From positions 17,843,059 through 17,907,058 of the forward strand of contig CM075760.1 in NCBI GenBank assembly GCA_037974335.1: 64,000 nucleotides of DNA. The letters run 5' to 3'. The notes under the pieces are model-generated. The model did no database searches. It saw only the letters and a list, made by a program, of their open reading frames with translations, and had not been told where the DNA came from. Of the stretch, positions 1-11,734 are shown piece after piece. Numbering within the stretch: position 1 is the first letter of the stretch; each line of letters opens with the position of its first letter. The translations under genes were made by a program, and so were the position numbers. This stretch comes from Prionace glauca. Its lineage: Eukaryota > Chordata > Chondrichthyes > Carcharhiniformes > Carcharhinidae.

Positions 1-329
1 CAGGTTAATATTTTCCATTCAAAACATATTTTTGTCAATGCATCACAAAATAATTCTGGGTCTGTGTGATCGTTCCTAATGGAAGGAATTTTGGAAATGC
101 CGGGAGGGTTGACCAGTATCTTTCAATGTTGCTGGGATATGGGATTGTGACAAAAAAAGGAACACATTATGCAAAAGTCCCCCCAGCCTGTCCGTAAGGG
201 AAAACATTTTAAACCTGGAAATGTAGAGTTGTCAGCATCGCATCAGTGAAAGAAATGGGGAAAGTCTGAACCCAAAATCTTGGAGAAATTAACTTGTGAC
301 TTCCGGCACCATGGGTGGGTCCATTGTGA

Positions 330-1295
330 TTTGTCATTTATATTAATGATTTGGATGAGAATTTAGGAGGCATGGTTACTAAGTTTTCAGTTGATACCAA
401 GATTGGTGGCATAGTGGATAGTGAAAAAAAGGTTATCTCTAATTGTAATGGGATCTTGATCAATTGGGCCAGTGGATTGATGAATGACCGATGGAGTTTA
501 ATTTAGATGAATGCAAGATGATGCATTTGATAGATCGAACCAGGGCAGCACTTACTTAATGCTAAGGCATTGGGGACGGTTCGAGAACCAAGAAATCTGG
601 GAGAGTACATGTTCATAGCTCCTTGAAAGTGGAGTCATAGTTGGGCAGAGTTGTGAGGAATGAAATCAACACACTTGGTTTCCTTGGTCAGAACAGCGAA
701 TAAAGGAGTTGGGACAACTTGTTGAAGTTGTACAAGACATTGGTAAGGCCACACTCGGAATACTCTGTACAGCTCTGGTCACCCTGTTACAGGAAGGATA
801 TTATTAAACTACAAAGAGTTCAGAAAATATTCACTAGGAGGTTATAGGGACTTGATTGTTTGTGTTTTAAGGAGAAACGTGATAGACTGGAACTTTTTCC
901 CGGCTGTGTAGAAAGCCTAGGGGTGACCTTATGGAGGTCTACAAAAAAATGAGGGGCACAGATCAGCTAGATAGTCAATATCTTTTCCCAAAAGTCGGGA
1001 AGCCTAAAACTCGAGGGAATAGGCCGAAGGTGAGAGGAGAAGGTGCAAATGGGTCTGGATGGGCAATTGTTTCACACACAGGTTAGTGAGTGCCTGGAAA
1101 AGGTACCAGAGGGAGTAGAGGTGTGTACAGTTTTGACAGTGAAAAAACATGATGTCAGTTAGATGGATAAGATAGATGAAAATGGGTCAAATGCCGGCAA
1201 TTGGGACTAGCTTAGCGGTGGATGAAAAAAGGCAGCATGGACAAGTTGGGCCGAAGGGCCTGTTTCCATGCTGTAAACCTCAATGACTCTATGAT
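330..1295 (+). mobile_element. Old CR1-type LINE, 3' fragment
   Basis: Conceptual translation begins IYINDLDENLGG (reverse transcriptase palm, just before the FADD motif) and continues into the C-terminal region. It ends in the CR1-like tail GGGCCGAAGGGCCTGTTTCC followed by a CTATG unit near 1290. Many stops and shifts show an old copy. It lies downstream of the IgM membrane poly(A) site. Confidence 0.8.
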
Positions 1296-1439
1296 TTCCC
1301 GGCCGTGTTTGTTCCAATGCCAGAAAATCCCCGCCTGAGGTCATCGGACATTTATATGATCTGCGTCTCGCCTGCCATGGGAATCATAATGGGCAGGAGA
1401 GGACAATTCCATCCCGTGTTAATCAGGAGCAATCCGTGT

Positions 1440-1560
1440 TTATGTCATGGAATCATAGAATTCCAACCGTGCAGGAGGAAGTTATTTGGCCCATCGGGCC
1501 TGCACCAGTCCAAATGGGCCACAATGGTCCCAGCCAGACCCTATTTCATAACCCTCTGGA
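1440..1560 (-). mobile_element. SINE/LINE tail fragment
   Basis: The AATCATAGAATTCC...GTGCAGGAGG...GGCCCATCGGGCC pattern matches the 3' tails of the SINEs elsewhere in this window, in reverse orientation. The head is missing. Confidence 0.55.
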
Positions 1561-1890
1561 AGCCTCCTTCTCCGTCAGACACCCACTCAGCCTCTTTCAA
1601 TCTCAGACACCTCAATCAGCCCTGCCCACCCTCAGCACCCCACCCACACCAGTCCCCCCCAGACTCCTCACTCACCCGCCCCACCCTCAAAACCCCACTC
1701 AACCCTGTCTCCCTCAGATCCCCACTCAGCCACCTCCTCCTCAGGCTCCTCACACAACCACCCACACCATCAGAACCCAACTCAACCCCTCACCACTTAG
1801 ACAGCCCACTCAGTTCCACTCCCACCTCAGCCACTCCTGTCAGCCCCCTCCCCCTACAAACCCTCGCTACTCAGCCCCGCTTCAGGCCTG
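1560..1890. repeat. C-rich degenerate minisatellite
   Basis: The plus strand is almost free of G and is built from variants of CCCACTCAGCC and CCTCAGCACCCC. It translates as low-complexity Pro/Ser/Thr sequence, which I do not take as coding. Confidence 0.7.
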
Positions 1891-2650
1891 AGGCTTGGCA
1901 GTGTCCATGATACTGTCCACTTGTACTGACACCTGTATTTCGCGCCTTGCTCCTGCGCGGAGAGTTGTGGAGGTTTATCTGCCTCGTGAGTTTGATATTA
2001 TCTGTAGTTAAAGACAGTATTGGACTCTTCAAATTATCCCATAACACCAGTCACAATTTGGAAATGTGTAATCGATAATGTGCTTATGTGAAATACACCT
2101 CAGTCTCTTTGTTTCACCTCATTGTTTGCACCCCAGTGCTCTGTATGTTTGTCTCTATCTAGCTTGTGGTACGCCTGCCTTGAAATTGTTTCATCGGAAA
2201 ATGTACAGAGAGATTCGTTCTATTAATCCACGCTGCAGCGACTCTGATAGTTTTTTGAAGGGGCCGTGTAAAGGGAACTATTTCCTGCCTAGCACTGTCC
2301 TGCATCGCTCTATGATGAAGCAGGGCCTTTGCTGTTTAGAATTATCTGAAACTCGTCAGTGACGGACGAGTTTATGAATGAAATCACCGATGTCGCCTCA
2401 TTGTTCATTCATTCTGCCTTTGGATTTTATGAGAAAAAGGCAGAGGTGAAGGTGTTTTTACACGGGTGAATCATTGGGTGGCGCAGTGGTTCTTTCACGG
2501 ATGGGCCTTGAGTTCAGTCACATCCCAGACATGACTGGGGGGACATGCCTGTCTGGGAAAGTGGGGTGGTGGTAGGGGAGGTGAGGGGAACACACTATAA
2601 TAGGGAAATGGAGCGGAGTTGATGGCTTTTAGGGAACGGAATTAAGCCAA
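1891..2650. other. No gene or repeat recognised
   Basis: Mixed-composition sequence downstream of the IgM cluster. A short open stretch exists on the plus strand (2078-2362) but has no recognisable domain or splice context. Confidence 0.5.
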
Positions 2651-2668
2651 GGCAGAGATGGTTAAATT

Positions 2669-3136
2669 TTTATTCAATGTTTATGTTAAAAATTCAGAGA
2701 ACATTTTACAATGAATTTTTTTTTAATAGTTAGAGAAGTGAATATAACGATCGAACTTTACATTGAAAATAGAACACATGCACAGGGAATTCGTCAATAT
2801 TTGGGCATCTGTTACATACACCAGAAATAGAAAACAGGACAGTAATAGGAAGAAGAATTAACAAATGTGAATAAGAAATAAAATAAGTGTCTTATTTATA
2901 CATGAAATTTGAACTACGGGGAAACTATTAACCATAATTACATTATAACAAAAATGCCTCATACATTTTACACTGAAAACTGAGATAATATCTACGGTAG
3001 CCTCAGTTACAGATTCAGAATGATAAGCTGGGAGAATTTTACTGATACAGTCACCGAGAGCTGATATTATGGTTGAACCATACACAGATCTTGATAATCA
3101 GCTGAGGGAAGTCTTCAGCGACCAAAGTTCAACCCA
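2669..3136 (-). other. 3' UTR of membrane IgM, with AATAAA at 2669-2674
   Basis: The stretch is AT-rich with no sizeable coding frame. The first AATAAA on the minus strand after the TM2 stop is at 2669-2674, giving a UTR of roughly 480-500 nt. The end is inferred from this hexamer alone. Confidence 0.6.
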
Positions 3137-3145
3137 TCATTTGAT
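3137..3145 (-). CDS. IgM membrane exon TM2 (cytoplasmic tail)
   Basis: After acceptor TTATTTTACAG the sequence reads Ile-Lys-stop, so the cytoplasmic tail is LVKIK, close to the K-V-K tail of membrane IgM in other vertebrates. The intron from TM1 is only 134 bp. The exon continues as the 3' UTR of the membrane mRNA. Confidence 0.9.
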   Translation of the reverse strand: MK

Positions 3146-3279
3146 CTGTAAAATAAAGAGAGAATATTGAAGCAGATGTTTATGATGCGAGACATTAATG
3201 TTTTTAATCAGTGAAATATTGAGAGATTTTTCAAATCCATTCTGCCAGTTTGAAATGTGAGTGAATTGAATCATCTCAC

Positions 3280-3407
3280 CTTCACCAGAGTGACGGCAGT
3301 GCTGTAGAAAATGCTCAGGAAGAACAGGACGATGAATGTGGAAGCGGTTGTCCAGATGTTTCTGTTATCATCCTCACTGTCTTCAATCCAGATGCGGTCG
3401 GTGGGGT
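3280..3407 (-). CDS. IgM membrane exon TM1
   Basis: The exon starts after CCAACCCCTAG and ends at donor GTGAGATG in phase 0. It encodes an acidic extracellular linker ([15 protein letters not shown]) and one transmembrane helix beginning [15 protein letters not shown], with the Ser/Thr-rich polar face known to contact the Ig-alpha/Ig-beta signalling pair, then LVK. It is about 6 kb from C4, and the intervening intron holds a CR1-type LINE. Confidence 0.95.
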
Positions 3408-3959
3408 CTAGGGGTTGGAGACCAAGAAATGAAATTAGATTACTTCATTTATCCAGGAAATCATTTTGTTATTTTTCATCTCCCCGTTCTCCTTCATGAG
3501 TTGTTAATGTATTCTCTTTGTATAATCTTCAGTATATGTCTACTGTTAAGTTCAGGACACTCAGTAACCGATCTCCATAATTATGTTCACACTTGATATT
3601 TATGCACATTCCTTTGCCAGTCCATGTCAGAAAGAACTGAAGATGTTTTCTTGAGTATCAGTTCATTTTCGATCAATTTGGCACTATCCCTCATTGAAGA
3701 ATATTATGACTGATATGGAGGAACGTTCACTGATCAATGGTTGTTTCCACAGATGGTGGCTCATCTTTAAACTGTGAATGTTGTTGTTTAAGAACTGAGA
3801 TGTAATTTCTGATGTTTTCTTATGTGTGGTGTTAATGGTTAGAAGATCACTGGCTTAATTCAGTTTCTCAACGTGTTTTCGGTGCTATGTGCATTGGGCT
3901 AGTTGTCGGTAGATATGTGCGTTAAAATTTATGTTTAAGTTTCACTTTCATCATTTACC

Positions 3960-4960
3960 TACCATTTGTACTTAAGATTTTGCATTTATGTGCGTGTGCA
4001 TGAATATCTCGTGCTCTGCATTAATCTTTGGCTCTCAGTTAATATATGTAAAGAGCTTTAATGTACGTGTTCATTTCCCTGTGTTTGTTGATTTCTGTAG
4101 TTGTGTGCCTGCATCTGTGTGTATATTTGATTTTTCTGACATTGTGTATGTACGACTCTATTATTGTGGTAAGTCTATGTATATTTATTAAAGCCATTTT
4201 ACTGGGTGCACATAAATTTCTGCCTATTCCTATGTGTTAATTTTTTGTCATTCTAGTAATGTTTGTTTCCTTTTCTGTGCACGTCTGTTTCCCCATTTGT
4301 CTGTGTGTGTACCTATTAACATGTGTGTATGTATATATGTGTTGATAATTCTTCACAACGATATCTTGATATATGTTTGTGTTTCGATATGTAGTAATGT
4401 GTGCTGTGGTGTTCTGTTCTGTATGAGCATGTTAGTTTCTGTGTCTACATGTTCGCGTGCAAATGTTTTGCTGTCAGTTCATCTATACGCAGGCTGCTTA
4501 TTTGTTTATATGAATTTCCATATATATCTGTTAACGTGTATAACATTGTGTGTCTCTATATTTATATTCCTGTCAGAGTGAATGTGTGCTAAGATATATA
4601 CTTATTTAAGTATATGTATGCGTTTGTGCATTTATGTGGGTCTGCATGTGTGTGTATCTGCCTGTGTTGTGTCTTTCCATAGTATGTGTTTGTGTTTGGG
4701 TCTTTGTTCCAACTCACGTAAGTGTATGCACTTGTGTGTTTTATGTGTATGTGTGTGCGTGCCTTTGTATATATTTGATTGTGTGGTCTTGTTTTAGTGC
4801 CGATTTGTACAAGCGCGTGTCTATATATTTGATTGTGTGTGTGTGTGTGCGTGAGTGTGTGTGTACGTGTGTGTGTACGTGTATGTGTGTGTGTACGCCT
4901 ATGTGTGTATTTCTAATTGTGACAGTTCTGTGTAGTATTGTCAGTGTGTATATTTTTTAA
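3960..4960. repeat. TG-rich degenerate simple-sequence tract
   Basis: About 1 kb of TGTGTGTATG-like sequence with purer (TG)n runs near 4830-4905. Several overlapping Cys/Val-rich open frames arise from the repeat and are not genes. It lies inside the C4-TM1 intron, next to the TM1 exon. Confidence 0.8.
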
Positions 4961-5082
4961 CTGTTTCTTCACGTTTCACCGGCAATTGTTAACTGAACGT
5001 GATCCAAACAATCCGAACAATGGAGCACATTTTCAGACTTTGCTGTTTAAATGTCTTTTATGTGAGTGGCACGGTGATATCA

Positions 5083-8000
5083 GAGATTCATGGAGTTGGG
5101 GTGGAAGCTAAAGGCCAAGACAGACAGAGTGGTTATCTCTGGACTCTTGCCTGTGCCACGGGATAGTTTAGAGAGGAATAGAGGGAGGGAAAGCTTGAAC
5201 TCGTGGCTGAGGGGATGGTGCAGGAGGGAGGGGTTTAAGTACTTGAACAATTGGGGCTCGTTCTGGGGAAGGTGGGACCTTTATCAGAGAGATGGGATTC
5301 ACCTGAACCAAAGGGGAACAAATATCCTGGGAGGTAAATTTGTTAAGGTTATGCGGAGTGGTTTAAACTGATTCAGAGGGGGGGTGGGATCCTGAGTAGA
5401 GGGGGTGAAAGTGAGGGGGGCGTAGATGGGGACTGCAATGCACGGCATTGCGGGGGAGGTGCGGAACAGGGTTTGGAATGTGTATACTTTAATGCGAGGA
5501 GTATTCGCAACAAAGTGGATGAACTTGCAGCGTGGACCAGTACCTGGGACTTCGATGTTGTGGCCATTTCAGAGACTTGGATAGAGCAGGGTCAGGAATG
5601 GATGTTGCAGGTCCCGAGATACAAATGCTTTAATCGGAGTAGACAAGGAGGTAGAAGGGGGGGGTGGGGTAGCATTATTGGTCAAGGACTGTATCTCAGT
5701 GTCAGAGAGGAACTTTGATGAGGACTTGTCTGTTGAGGTAGTATGGGCGGAGATTAGAAATAGGAGAGGATAGGTCACCCTGTTGGGACTCTTTTATAGA
5801 CCTCCAAAAAGTTCTAGAGAGGTTGAGGAAAGGATTGCGGAGACGATCCTTGTTAGGAGTGAAAGTAATAGGGTAATTGTTATGGGGGACTTTAACTTTA
5901 CTCATGTAGATTGGAATTGCTACAGCTCTGGCTCGTTAGAGGGGTCAGTTTTTGTTCAAAGTGTGCAAGAAGGTTTTTTGACTCAGCATGTAGATAGGCC
6001 GACGAGAGGTGAGGCTATATTGGATTTGGTGCTCGGTAATGAGCCAGACCAGGTGCTAGACTTGGAAGTTGGTGTACAGTTTGGGGATAGTGATCACAAT
6101 TCGATTACGTTCACCTTAGTGATGGAAAGGGATAGGCATGAACCTCGGGTCAGTAGTTTCAGCTGGGGGAAGGGTAATTATGAGGCTATTAGGAGAGAAT
6201 TAGGAAGCATTGGTTGGAATGGGAGATTACAGGGACTGGGAACATCCGAGATGTGGAGATTTTTCAAGGAGCAGCTATTGCGGGTCTGTGATAAGTATAT
6301 CCCTGTCAGGCAAGGAGGATTTGGTAGGCCCAGGGAACCGTGGTGCACCAAAAAAGTTGATTCGTTGGTTAGGAAGAAAAAGGAGGCTTATGTTCGGATG
6401 AGGCTTGAGGGCTCAGGTAGTGCATTAGAAAGTTTTAGATTGGCTAGGAGGGAGTTGAAGAGGGAGTTAAGAAGGGGTAAAAGAGGACATGAGATGATTT
6501 TGGCTGATAGGATTAAGGAGAACCCTAAGGCGTTTTACAGGTATGTCAAGAACAGAAGGTTGGTTAGGACAAGATTAGGGCCAGTTACAGACAGTAGAGG
6601 GAAGTTGTGTGTGGAACCGGAGGAGATTGGAGAGGCGTTGAACCAATATTTCTCTTCGGTGTTCACGCAAGGGGACAGGAATGTAGCTGAGGAGGACACT
6701 GGGGTGCAGGGGTGTGTAATAGATAGTATTGCAGTTGATACGGGGGATGTGCTGGATATTTTAGAGGGATTGAAAATAGATAAGTCCCCTGGTCCAGATG
6801 GGATTTACCCTAGGATTCTTTGGGAGGCAAGAGGGATGATTGTGGAGCCTCTGGCTCTGATCTTCAGGTCGTCGTTAGTCTCTGGTATAGTACCAGAAGA
6901 TTGGAGGACAGCAAATGTTGTCCCATTGTTTAAGAAGGGGAGAAGGGACTTCCCTGGGAATTATAGACCGGTGAGTCTTACTTCTGTGGTGGGTAAGGTT
7001 TTGGAAAGGATTATTAGAGACAGGATTTATAGTTATTTGGAAAGTAATGAGTTGATTAGAGACAGTCAGCATGGTTTTGTAGCGGGTAGGTCATGCCTTA
7101 CTAACCTTATCGAGTTCTTTGAGAAAGTGACCAAAGAGGTGGATAGGGGTAAGGCAGTTGATGCGGTGTATATGGATTTTAGCAAGGCGTTTGATAAGGT
7201 TCACCATGGTAGGCTTCTGCAGAAAATGCAAATGTATGGGATTGGGGGTGATCTAGGTAATTGGATCAGGAATTGGCTAGCAGATAGGAGACAGAGAGTG
7301 GTGGTTGATGGGAAATATTCGTCATGGAGTTCGGTTACAAGTGGTGTGCCTCAGGGATCTGTTTTGGGGCCACTGCTGTTTGTAATTTTTATTAATGATC
7401 TGGATGAGGGTATAGTTGGGTGGATTAGTAAGTTTGCTGATGACACCAAAGTCGGAGGTGTGGTAGATTGTGAGGAAGGGTGTCATAGTTTGCAGGATGA
7501 CTTAGAAAGGTTGCAGAGCTGGGCTGAGAGGTGGCGGATGGAGTTTAATGTGGAGAAGTGTGAGGTAATTCATTTCGGTAGGAATAACAGATGTGTTGAG
7601 TATAGGGCTAACGGGAGGACTTTGAATAGTGTGGAGGAGCAGAGGGATCTAGGTGTATGTGTACATAGATCCCTGAAAGTTGGGAATCAAGTAGATAAGG
7701 TTGTTAAGAAGGCATACGGAGTTTTGGCGTTTATTGGTAGGGGGATTGAATTTAGGAGTCGCAGCGTCATGATGCAACTGTACACATCTCTGGTGCGGCC
7801 GCACTTGGAGTTTTGTGTGCAGTTCTGGTCCCCACATTACAGGAAGGATGTAGAGGCTTTGGAGAGGGTGCAGAGGAGGTTTACCAGGATGTTGCGTGGT
7901 ATGGAGGGGAGATCCTATGAGGAGAGATTGAGAGATTTGGGGTTGTTTTCGCTGGAAAGAAGGCGGCTAAGAGGGGATCTCATTGAAACATATAAGATGA

Positions 8001-8334
8001 TTAGAGGTTTAGACAGGGTAGATAGTGATAGCCTTTTTCCTAGGATGGAGAAAGCTAGCACGAGGGGGCACGATTTTAAATTAAGGGGGGGTAGTTATAG
8101 GACAGATGTCAGGGGTAGGTTCTTTACCCAGAGGGTGGTGAGGGACTGGAATGATCTGCCAGCTGCAGTTGTAAATGCACCTAGTTTAGGGGCGTTTAAA
8201 AGATCTGTGGATAGGTTTATGGATGAAAAGGGATTGGTTTAGGCTAGTGAGTCATTGTTTTGTAACTGGTCGGCGCAACATCGTGGGCCGAAGGGCCTGT
8301 TCTGCGCTGTAATGTTCTATGTTCTATGTTCTAT
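5083..8334 (+). mobile_element. 5'-truncated CR1-type LINE in the C4-TM1 intron
   Basis: The copy begins inside ORF1 (last 93 codons at 5090-5371, including the DGIHLNQRG block), continues through ORF2, and ends GGGCCGAAGGGCCTGTTCTGCGC followed by TTCTATG repeats. A 5' truncation with an intact 3' end is typical of LINE insertion. ATATCAG occurs at both borders and may be a short target duplication. It is antisense to IgM, and nearly the same subfamily supplies the 31.87-32.54 kb fragment. Its reading frames are unusually well kept, so it is young. Confidence 0.93.
5404..8242 (+). pseudogene. LINE ORF2 (endonuclease-reverse transcriptase), lightly broken
   Basis: The endonuclease starts at ECVYFNARSIRNKVDEL and holds AISETW; the frame then shifts at a G-run near 5660 and meets a stop near 5770. 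From 5783 an uninterrupted 819-codon frame carries the rest of the endonuclease (FYRPP, VMGDFNF, SDHNS) and the reverse transcriptase (KSPGPDG, NYRPVSLTS, GFVAGRSCLTN, YMDFSKAFDKV, GVPQGSVLGPLL, KFADDTKVGG). It ends with the C-terminal domain. Two lesions in about 2.8 kb suggest a recent insertion. Confidence 0.92.
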
Positions 8335-9300
8335 ATCAGGAGAGTGAATGAAATAATTCATTGATGCATTTCAGAATCATCAGGCACAAAACAGTGAAAA
8401 GCGGGGAGGATTCTTTTACTTGTTTAAATTTGTATTATGGGAAATCAATGCCAGCACATGATTAACAGGAACAAGAGTGTTGAAACATTTTTGAATTATG
8501 TTGCATAAATATATATGCATATATTAGTTTATGTGTTTTATATACTTCAGTGATACTTTCATAACGATAATGATACTTCAAAATCTGTAGCAAAAAAAGG
8601 AAGCTAATTTGTACTGTTGACAACTGACTCCTTATTGTAGAGAGTCATTCCCTTCCAAGCACGCTACTTATGAGAGGGTGGAGAGTGAGCTCATAGTTTA
8701 CCTCTCTCTACCCTGTAATGCAATGCCCCTGATGGTTCTAAACACTGAGGAACTGGCGGTACTGTGGATTAAATAATGACATTCCTCCTCTTTTCATTGA
8801 GGAAGTTGTGGTATATGGGTTAGGTACTGATCCTCCCCTCTCTTTGTTGGGTGAGTAGGAATCCGGTATGTTAACAATTTCACTCTCCCTCAATCTGATG
8901 GGGGATTATTTCTCCATGTTTCTGTGTGACCCTCACTTAAGTTCCCAGTGGGTTTGGTGCAGCAGCTTAAAGCTGACAATGAAAGGGTAAAGGCATGGAC
9001 AATGAGAGAAACAGGAACACTGAGATCTAAATATTGAGAATGTTTGACGCAAATGTTGAAATTGTCGGATTTTTCCTCAGGGAGGAAAGTCGGTGAAGAC
9101 ATTTTGGAGAATCCTGTAATAAATGTGCTCTACTCTGTCTCTAAGAGAGGGTGGATCTGAGCAGGGTGCATTGGTTCAACAAGACTTCGGTCTGAGGCCT
9201 GAAAGTACCTGACTCAAACCAAAAATTATCTACTGGAAGGAAAACTGAAAAGCAACCAATGAAGCGATTGGGTATTTCATTTATCGTTAGAGGAAAATGA
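8335..9300. other. Intron between C4 and TM1, nothing recognised
   Basis: AT-rich sequence downstream of the LINE with no clear repeat family, open frame or RNA gene. The 3' UTR of secreted IgM ends near 9290. Confidence 0.5.
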
Positions 9301-9301
9301 T

Positions 9302-9316
9302 TTTATTCTTTTTATT
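9302..9316 (-). promoter_or_regulatory. Polyadenylation signals for secreted IgM
   Basis: Two AATAAA hexamers on the minus strand (9311-9316 and 9302-9307) lie 28-42 bp past the secretory stop codon. This gives the secreted mRNA a very short 3' UTR. Competition between this site and splicing to TM1 would set the secreted to membrane ratio. Confidence 0.85.
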
Positions 9317-9343
9317 GTAGTTTTTAATGTAACCGAGTGACTC

Positions 9344-9735
9344 TCATTGACATGAATTAACGGTGTCCATCAGTGCAAGGGAAATGTTCACAAAACTGGG
9401 TTTACCGCTGGATTTGTCAACTGTTCTGTTGATGATCTTCAAGGGGATGGCTTCATGTCCCACCACACAGGAGTAAGAAGCGCCGCTGGACCATTCCTCT
9501 GCTGCAATGGATAACAGGCTGTACATGAAGAAGGAGCTATCGCCGTTCTCCGCCACCACCTCGGTGTTCCTGTAGTTCCCGGGATTCACCGGCTTGTCGT
9601 TGACGGTCCACTTGACGAAGATCTCTCGGGGGGAGAAACCTCTCACGAAGCAGCTGAGGGAGATGAAACTCTGAGCGGAGACTTGTTCTGCCGAGGGCAG
9701 GAGGACAGAGACGACCGGTTCCCGCGGATTTGGAT
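9344..9735 (-). CDS. IgM constant domain 4 (C4/CH4) exon with secretory tail
   Basis: After acceptor TTTTCTGCAG the exon encodes [18 protein letters not shown] and a typical CH4 domain with [24 protein letters not shown] and [14 protein letters not shown]. The secretory tail carries an NIS sequon and the penultimate Cys (NSCQ, stop at 9344-9346) used for polymer assembly in IgM. The tail begins right after an in-frame internal donor (G|GTAAAC), so the same exon serves the membrane form. This is among the most conserved parts of the chain. Confidence 0.96.
9404..9407 (-). promoter_or_regulatory. Internal C4 splice donor for the membrane form
   Basis: Within the codons SSGK the sequence reads G|GTAAAC; the GT is at 9405-9404. 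Splicing here to TM1 at 3407 is phase-matched (G plus AC gives Asp) and drops the 19-residue secretory tail. The same internal donor position is used in mammalian mu CH4. Confidence 0.88.
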
Positions 9736-9939
9736 CTGCAGAAAATGTACAATAAATGTCAATAAACTGGAGAGTTCTGGAGACAATGAAACCGCTGGTG
9801 AGATATCAGGAAAATGTGCTTCGCTTTTGATTTTAAATGTTTCCATTTTTGACTTCCGGCTTGGAGGGGAGGTGAACACAATTGTTTTCTCAAATAACTC
9901 AGGGAAGTTTCTGACTGGGAAGTTTCAGAAATTTTACAT

Positions 9940-10080
9940 CACAGAATCAGGCCATTCGGCCGAACTGATCCACTTTTCTTATTGGTTTCCTAGTTTTGAT
10001 GCACCACATCAGACACCCCCTTCTTCTTCGATATAAACCCAGTAACCTCGCCTTCAGTTCACTTTTCATTCATCAACACA
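9940..10080 (-). mobile_element. Old LINE-tail fragment in the C3-C4 intron
   Basis: The pattern CACAGAATCAGGCCATTCGG followed by a C-rich stretch resembles the reversed 3' tail of elasmobranch non-LTR elements. It is short and decayed. Confidence 0.5.
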
Positions 10081-10221
10081 TCAAACTCCCCATAAAAATA
10101 TCGATCGGCCCATAGTCGCTTCGTTGTTTTTTTTTTCCATTCAGGGGAGGCCATTAATGCACTGAATATTAAATATTGACTTGTACACTTCCACTGGAGA
10201 TAGCCACAGAGATGCATTTAC

Positions 10222-10950
10222 ATAGAAACATAGAATAGTACAGCACAGTACAGGCCCTTTGGCCCTCAATGCTGTGCCGAACTATGTCCAATCCTAAGAT
10301 CAAGCTATCCCACCCCCTATCATTCTGGTGTGCTCCATGTGCCTATCCAATAACGGCTTGAAACTTCCTAAAGTGTCCGACTCCACTATCGCAGCAGGCA
10401 GTGTATTCTGCACCCCACCACTCTGTGAGTGAATAATGTATCTTGGACATCCCTCCTATATCTCCCAACGTGAACCTCAAATTTATGCCCCCTAGTAACA
10501 GCTGCATCCACCTGAGGAAATATTCTCTGCACGTCCACTCTATCTATCCCCCTCATCATCTTATACATCTCTTTTAAGTCGCCTTTGATCCTCCTCTGTT
10601 CTAAAGAGAAAAGCCCCAGCTCCCTCAACCTTTCCTCATAAGACCTACCCTCCAAACCAGGCAGCATCCTGGTAAATCTCCTCTGCACTCTCTCCAATGC
10701 TCCCACATCCTTCTTATAGTGAGGTTACCAGAACTGCACTCAATATTCCGAATGTGATCCGATATAGTTGCAGCTTAACCCCACAGCCTTCAATTCAAAC
10801 TCCCTATAAATAACAGGTAAAACACTATAGGTCTTCTTCACGGCTCTATCCACTTGAGTGGTAACCTTTAGAGATCTGGGGATATGAACCACAAGATCTT
10901 TCAGTTCCTCCACATTTCTCAGAACCCTGCCTACATTTTGACGCCGCAAT
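10222..10950 (-). mobile_element. CR1-type LINE 3' fragment in the C3-C4 intron
   Basis: On the minus strand it encodes the ORF2 C-terminus (LERVQRRFTRMLPGLEGRS, ELGLFSLEQRR, KGDLKEMYKMMRGIDRVD) and ends in the reversed tail AGGCCCTTTGGCCC near 10255. It lies in the same sense as IgM. Several frame breaks mark moderate age. Confidence 0.9.
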
Positions 10951-10974
10951 TATTGCTTCAGTCTCTCAGCTCAC

Positions 10975-11283
10975 CTGTTTCCTTGTGGATAGATGCTCTT
11001 AAAGGAGTCGGCAGATCCTGATGGCTCACCACGCACTCAAACACAGCCGCACTCAGCCAGGCTTGTGTTGAGATGTTTAATTTGCTGATCACGCTGTCAG
11101 GATCTGCTCCGGGCTTTTCGGTAATCTCTGATTTCAAATATTTCCTGTCTCGGATCCAGGACACGTTAACTCCATCAGGAGCATGAGAAATGATACAGGT
11201 TAAGGTCACGGTCGCCTCCAGTAAGACCTGTTCTATTGGTGGTGGCTGTATCTTCACTGTGGTATAAAGGCACAGGGGAGGAT
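10975..11283 (-). CDS. IgM constant domain 3 (C3/CH3) exon
   Basis: The exon (309 bp) starts after a good polypyrimidine tract ending TTCACAG and encodes [19 protein letters not shown], then an Ig domain with [21 protein letters not shown] and [14 protein letters not shown]. It ends KET at donor GTGAGCTG, phase 1. A second acceptor (ACCACAG) 27 bp downstream is also in phase and would remove nine residues. I prefer the upstream site because of its tract. Sequons NVS and NIS are present. Confidence 0.92.
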
Positions 11284-11734
11284 CTGTGAATGAGAAATGA
11301 AAATGAGCCCGAGTTCCCCTTCAGAAGCAGGACAGCAGTCTTCAGCCTGAAGGAGACAAAGTCTTCTTCAATATATCAATTTCTAACTATAGCCTTTCAA
11401 CTTCCATGGAGGATGAAAAGACAGCTTGTTCTGTGAACTTACTCCCTGTATTAAACATTGCAGCATCGGTACCATTTTCATGAATCAGAATTGCATTATT
11501 CCCAAAGAAATACACCACCCTGAACTCAGGAAATAAATAAAAAGTACTGGCCATTAGTTTATAAATAAGGTGGATGCACTTTCCAAAATTTTACCCCTGT
11601 GCTGTGACCTGTGAAATAGTCCAATCCCCACTGTCTCTCTAAATCTTACCAGCTGTAGGATGGAAAAAAAGCTGACATCAAGGCCATATCTCTCACTGTA
11701 TTACTTCAAAATGGAAGGGGGCACCCTTTCAAGG

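Noticed and set aside
1-300. Possible further Ig exon at the window start
   Set aside because: No splice-bounded Ig-like frame on either strand; the sequence shows nothing recognisable.
4234-4960. Cys/Val-rich plus-strand frames
   Set aside because: They arise from TG-rich simple sequence in the C4-TM1 intron.
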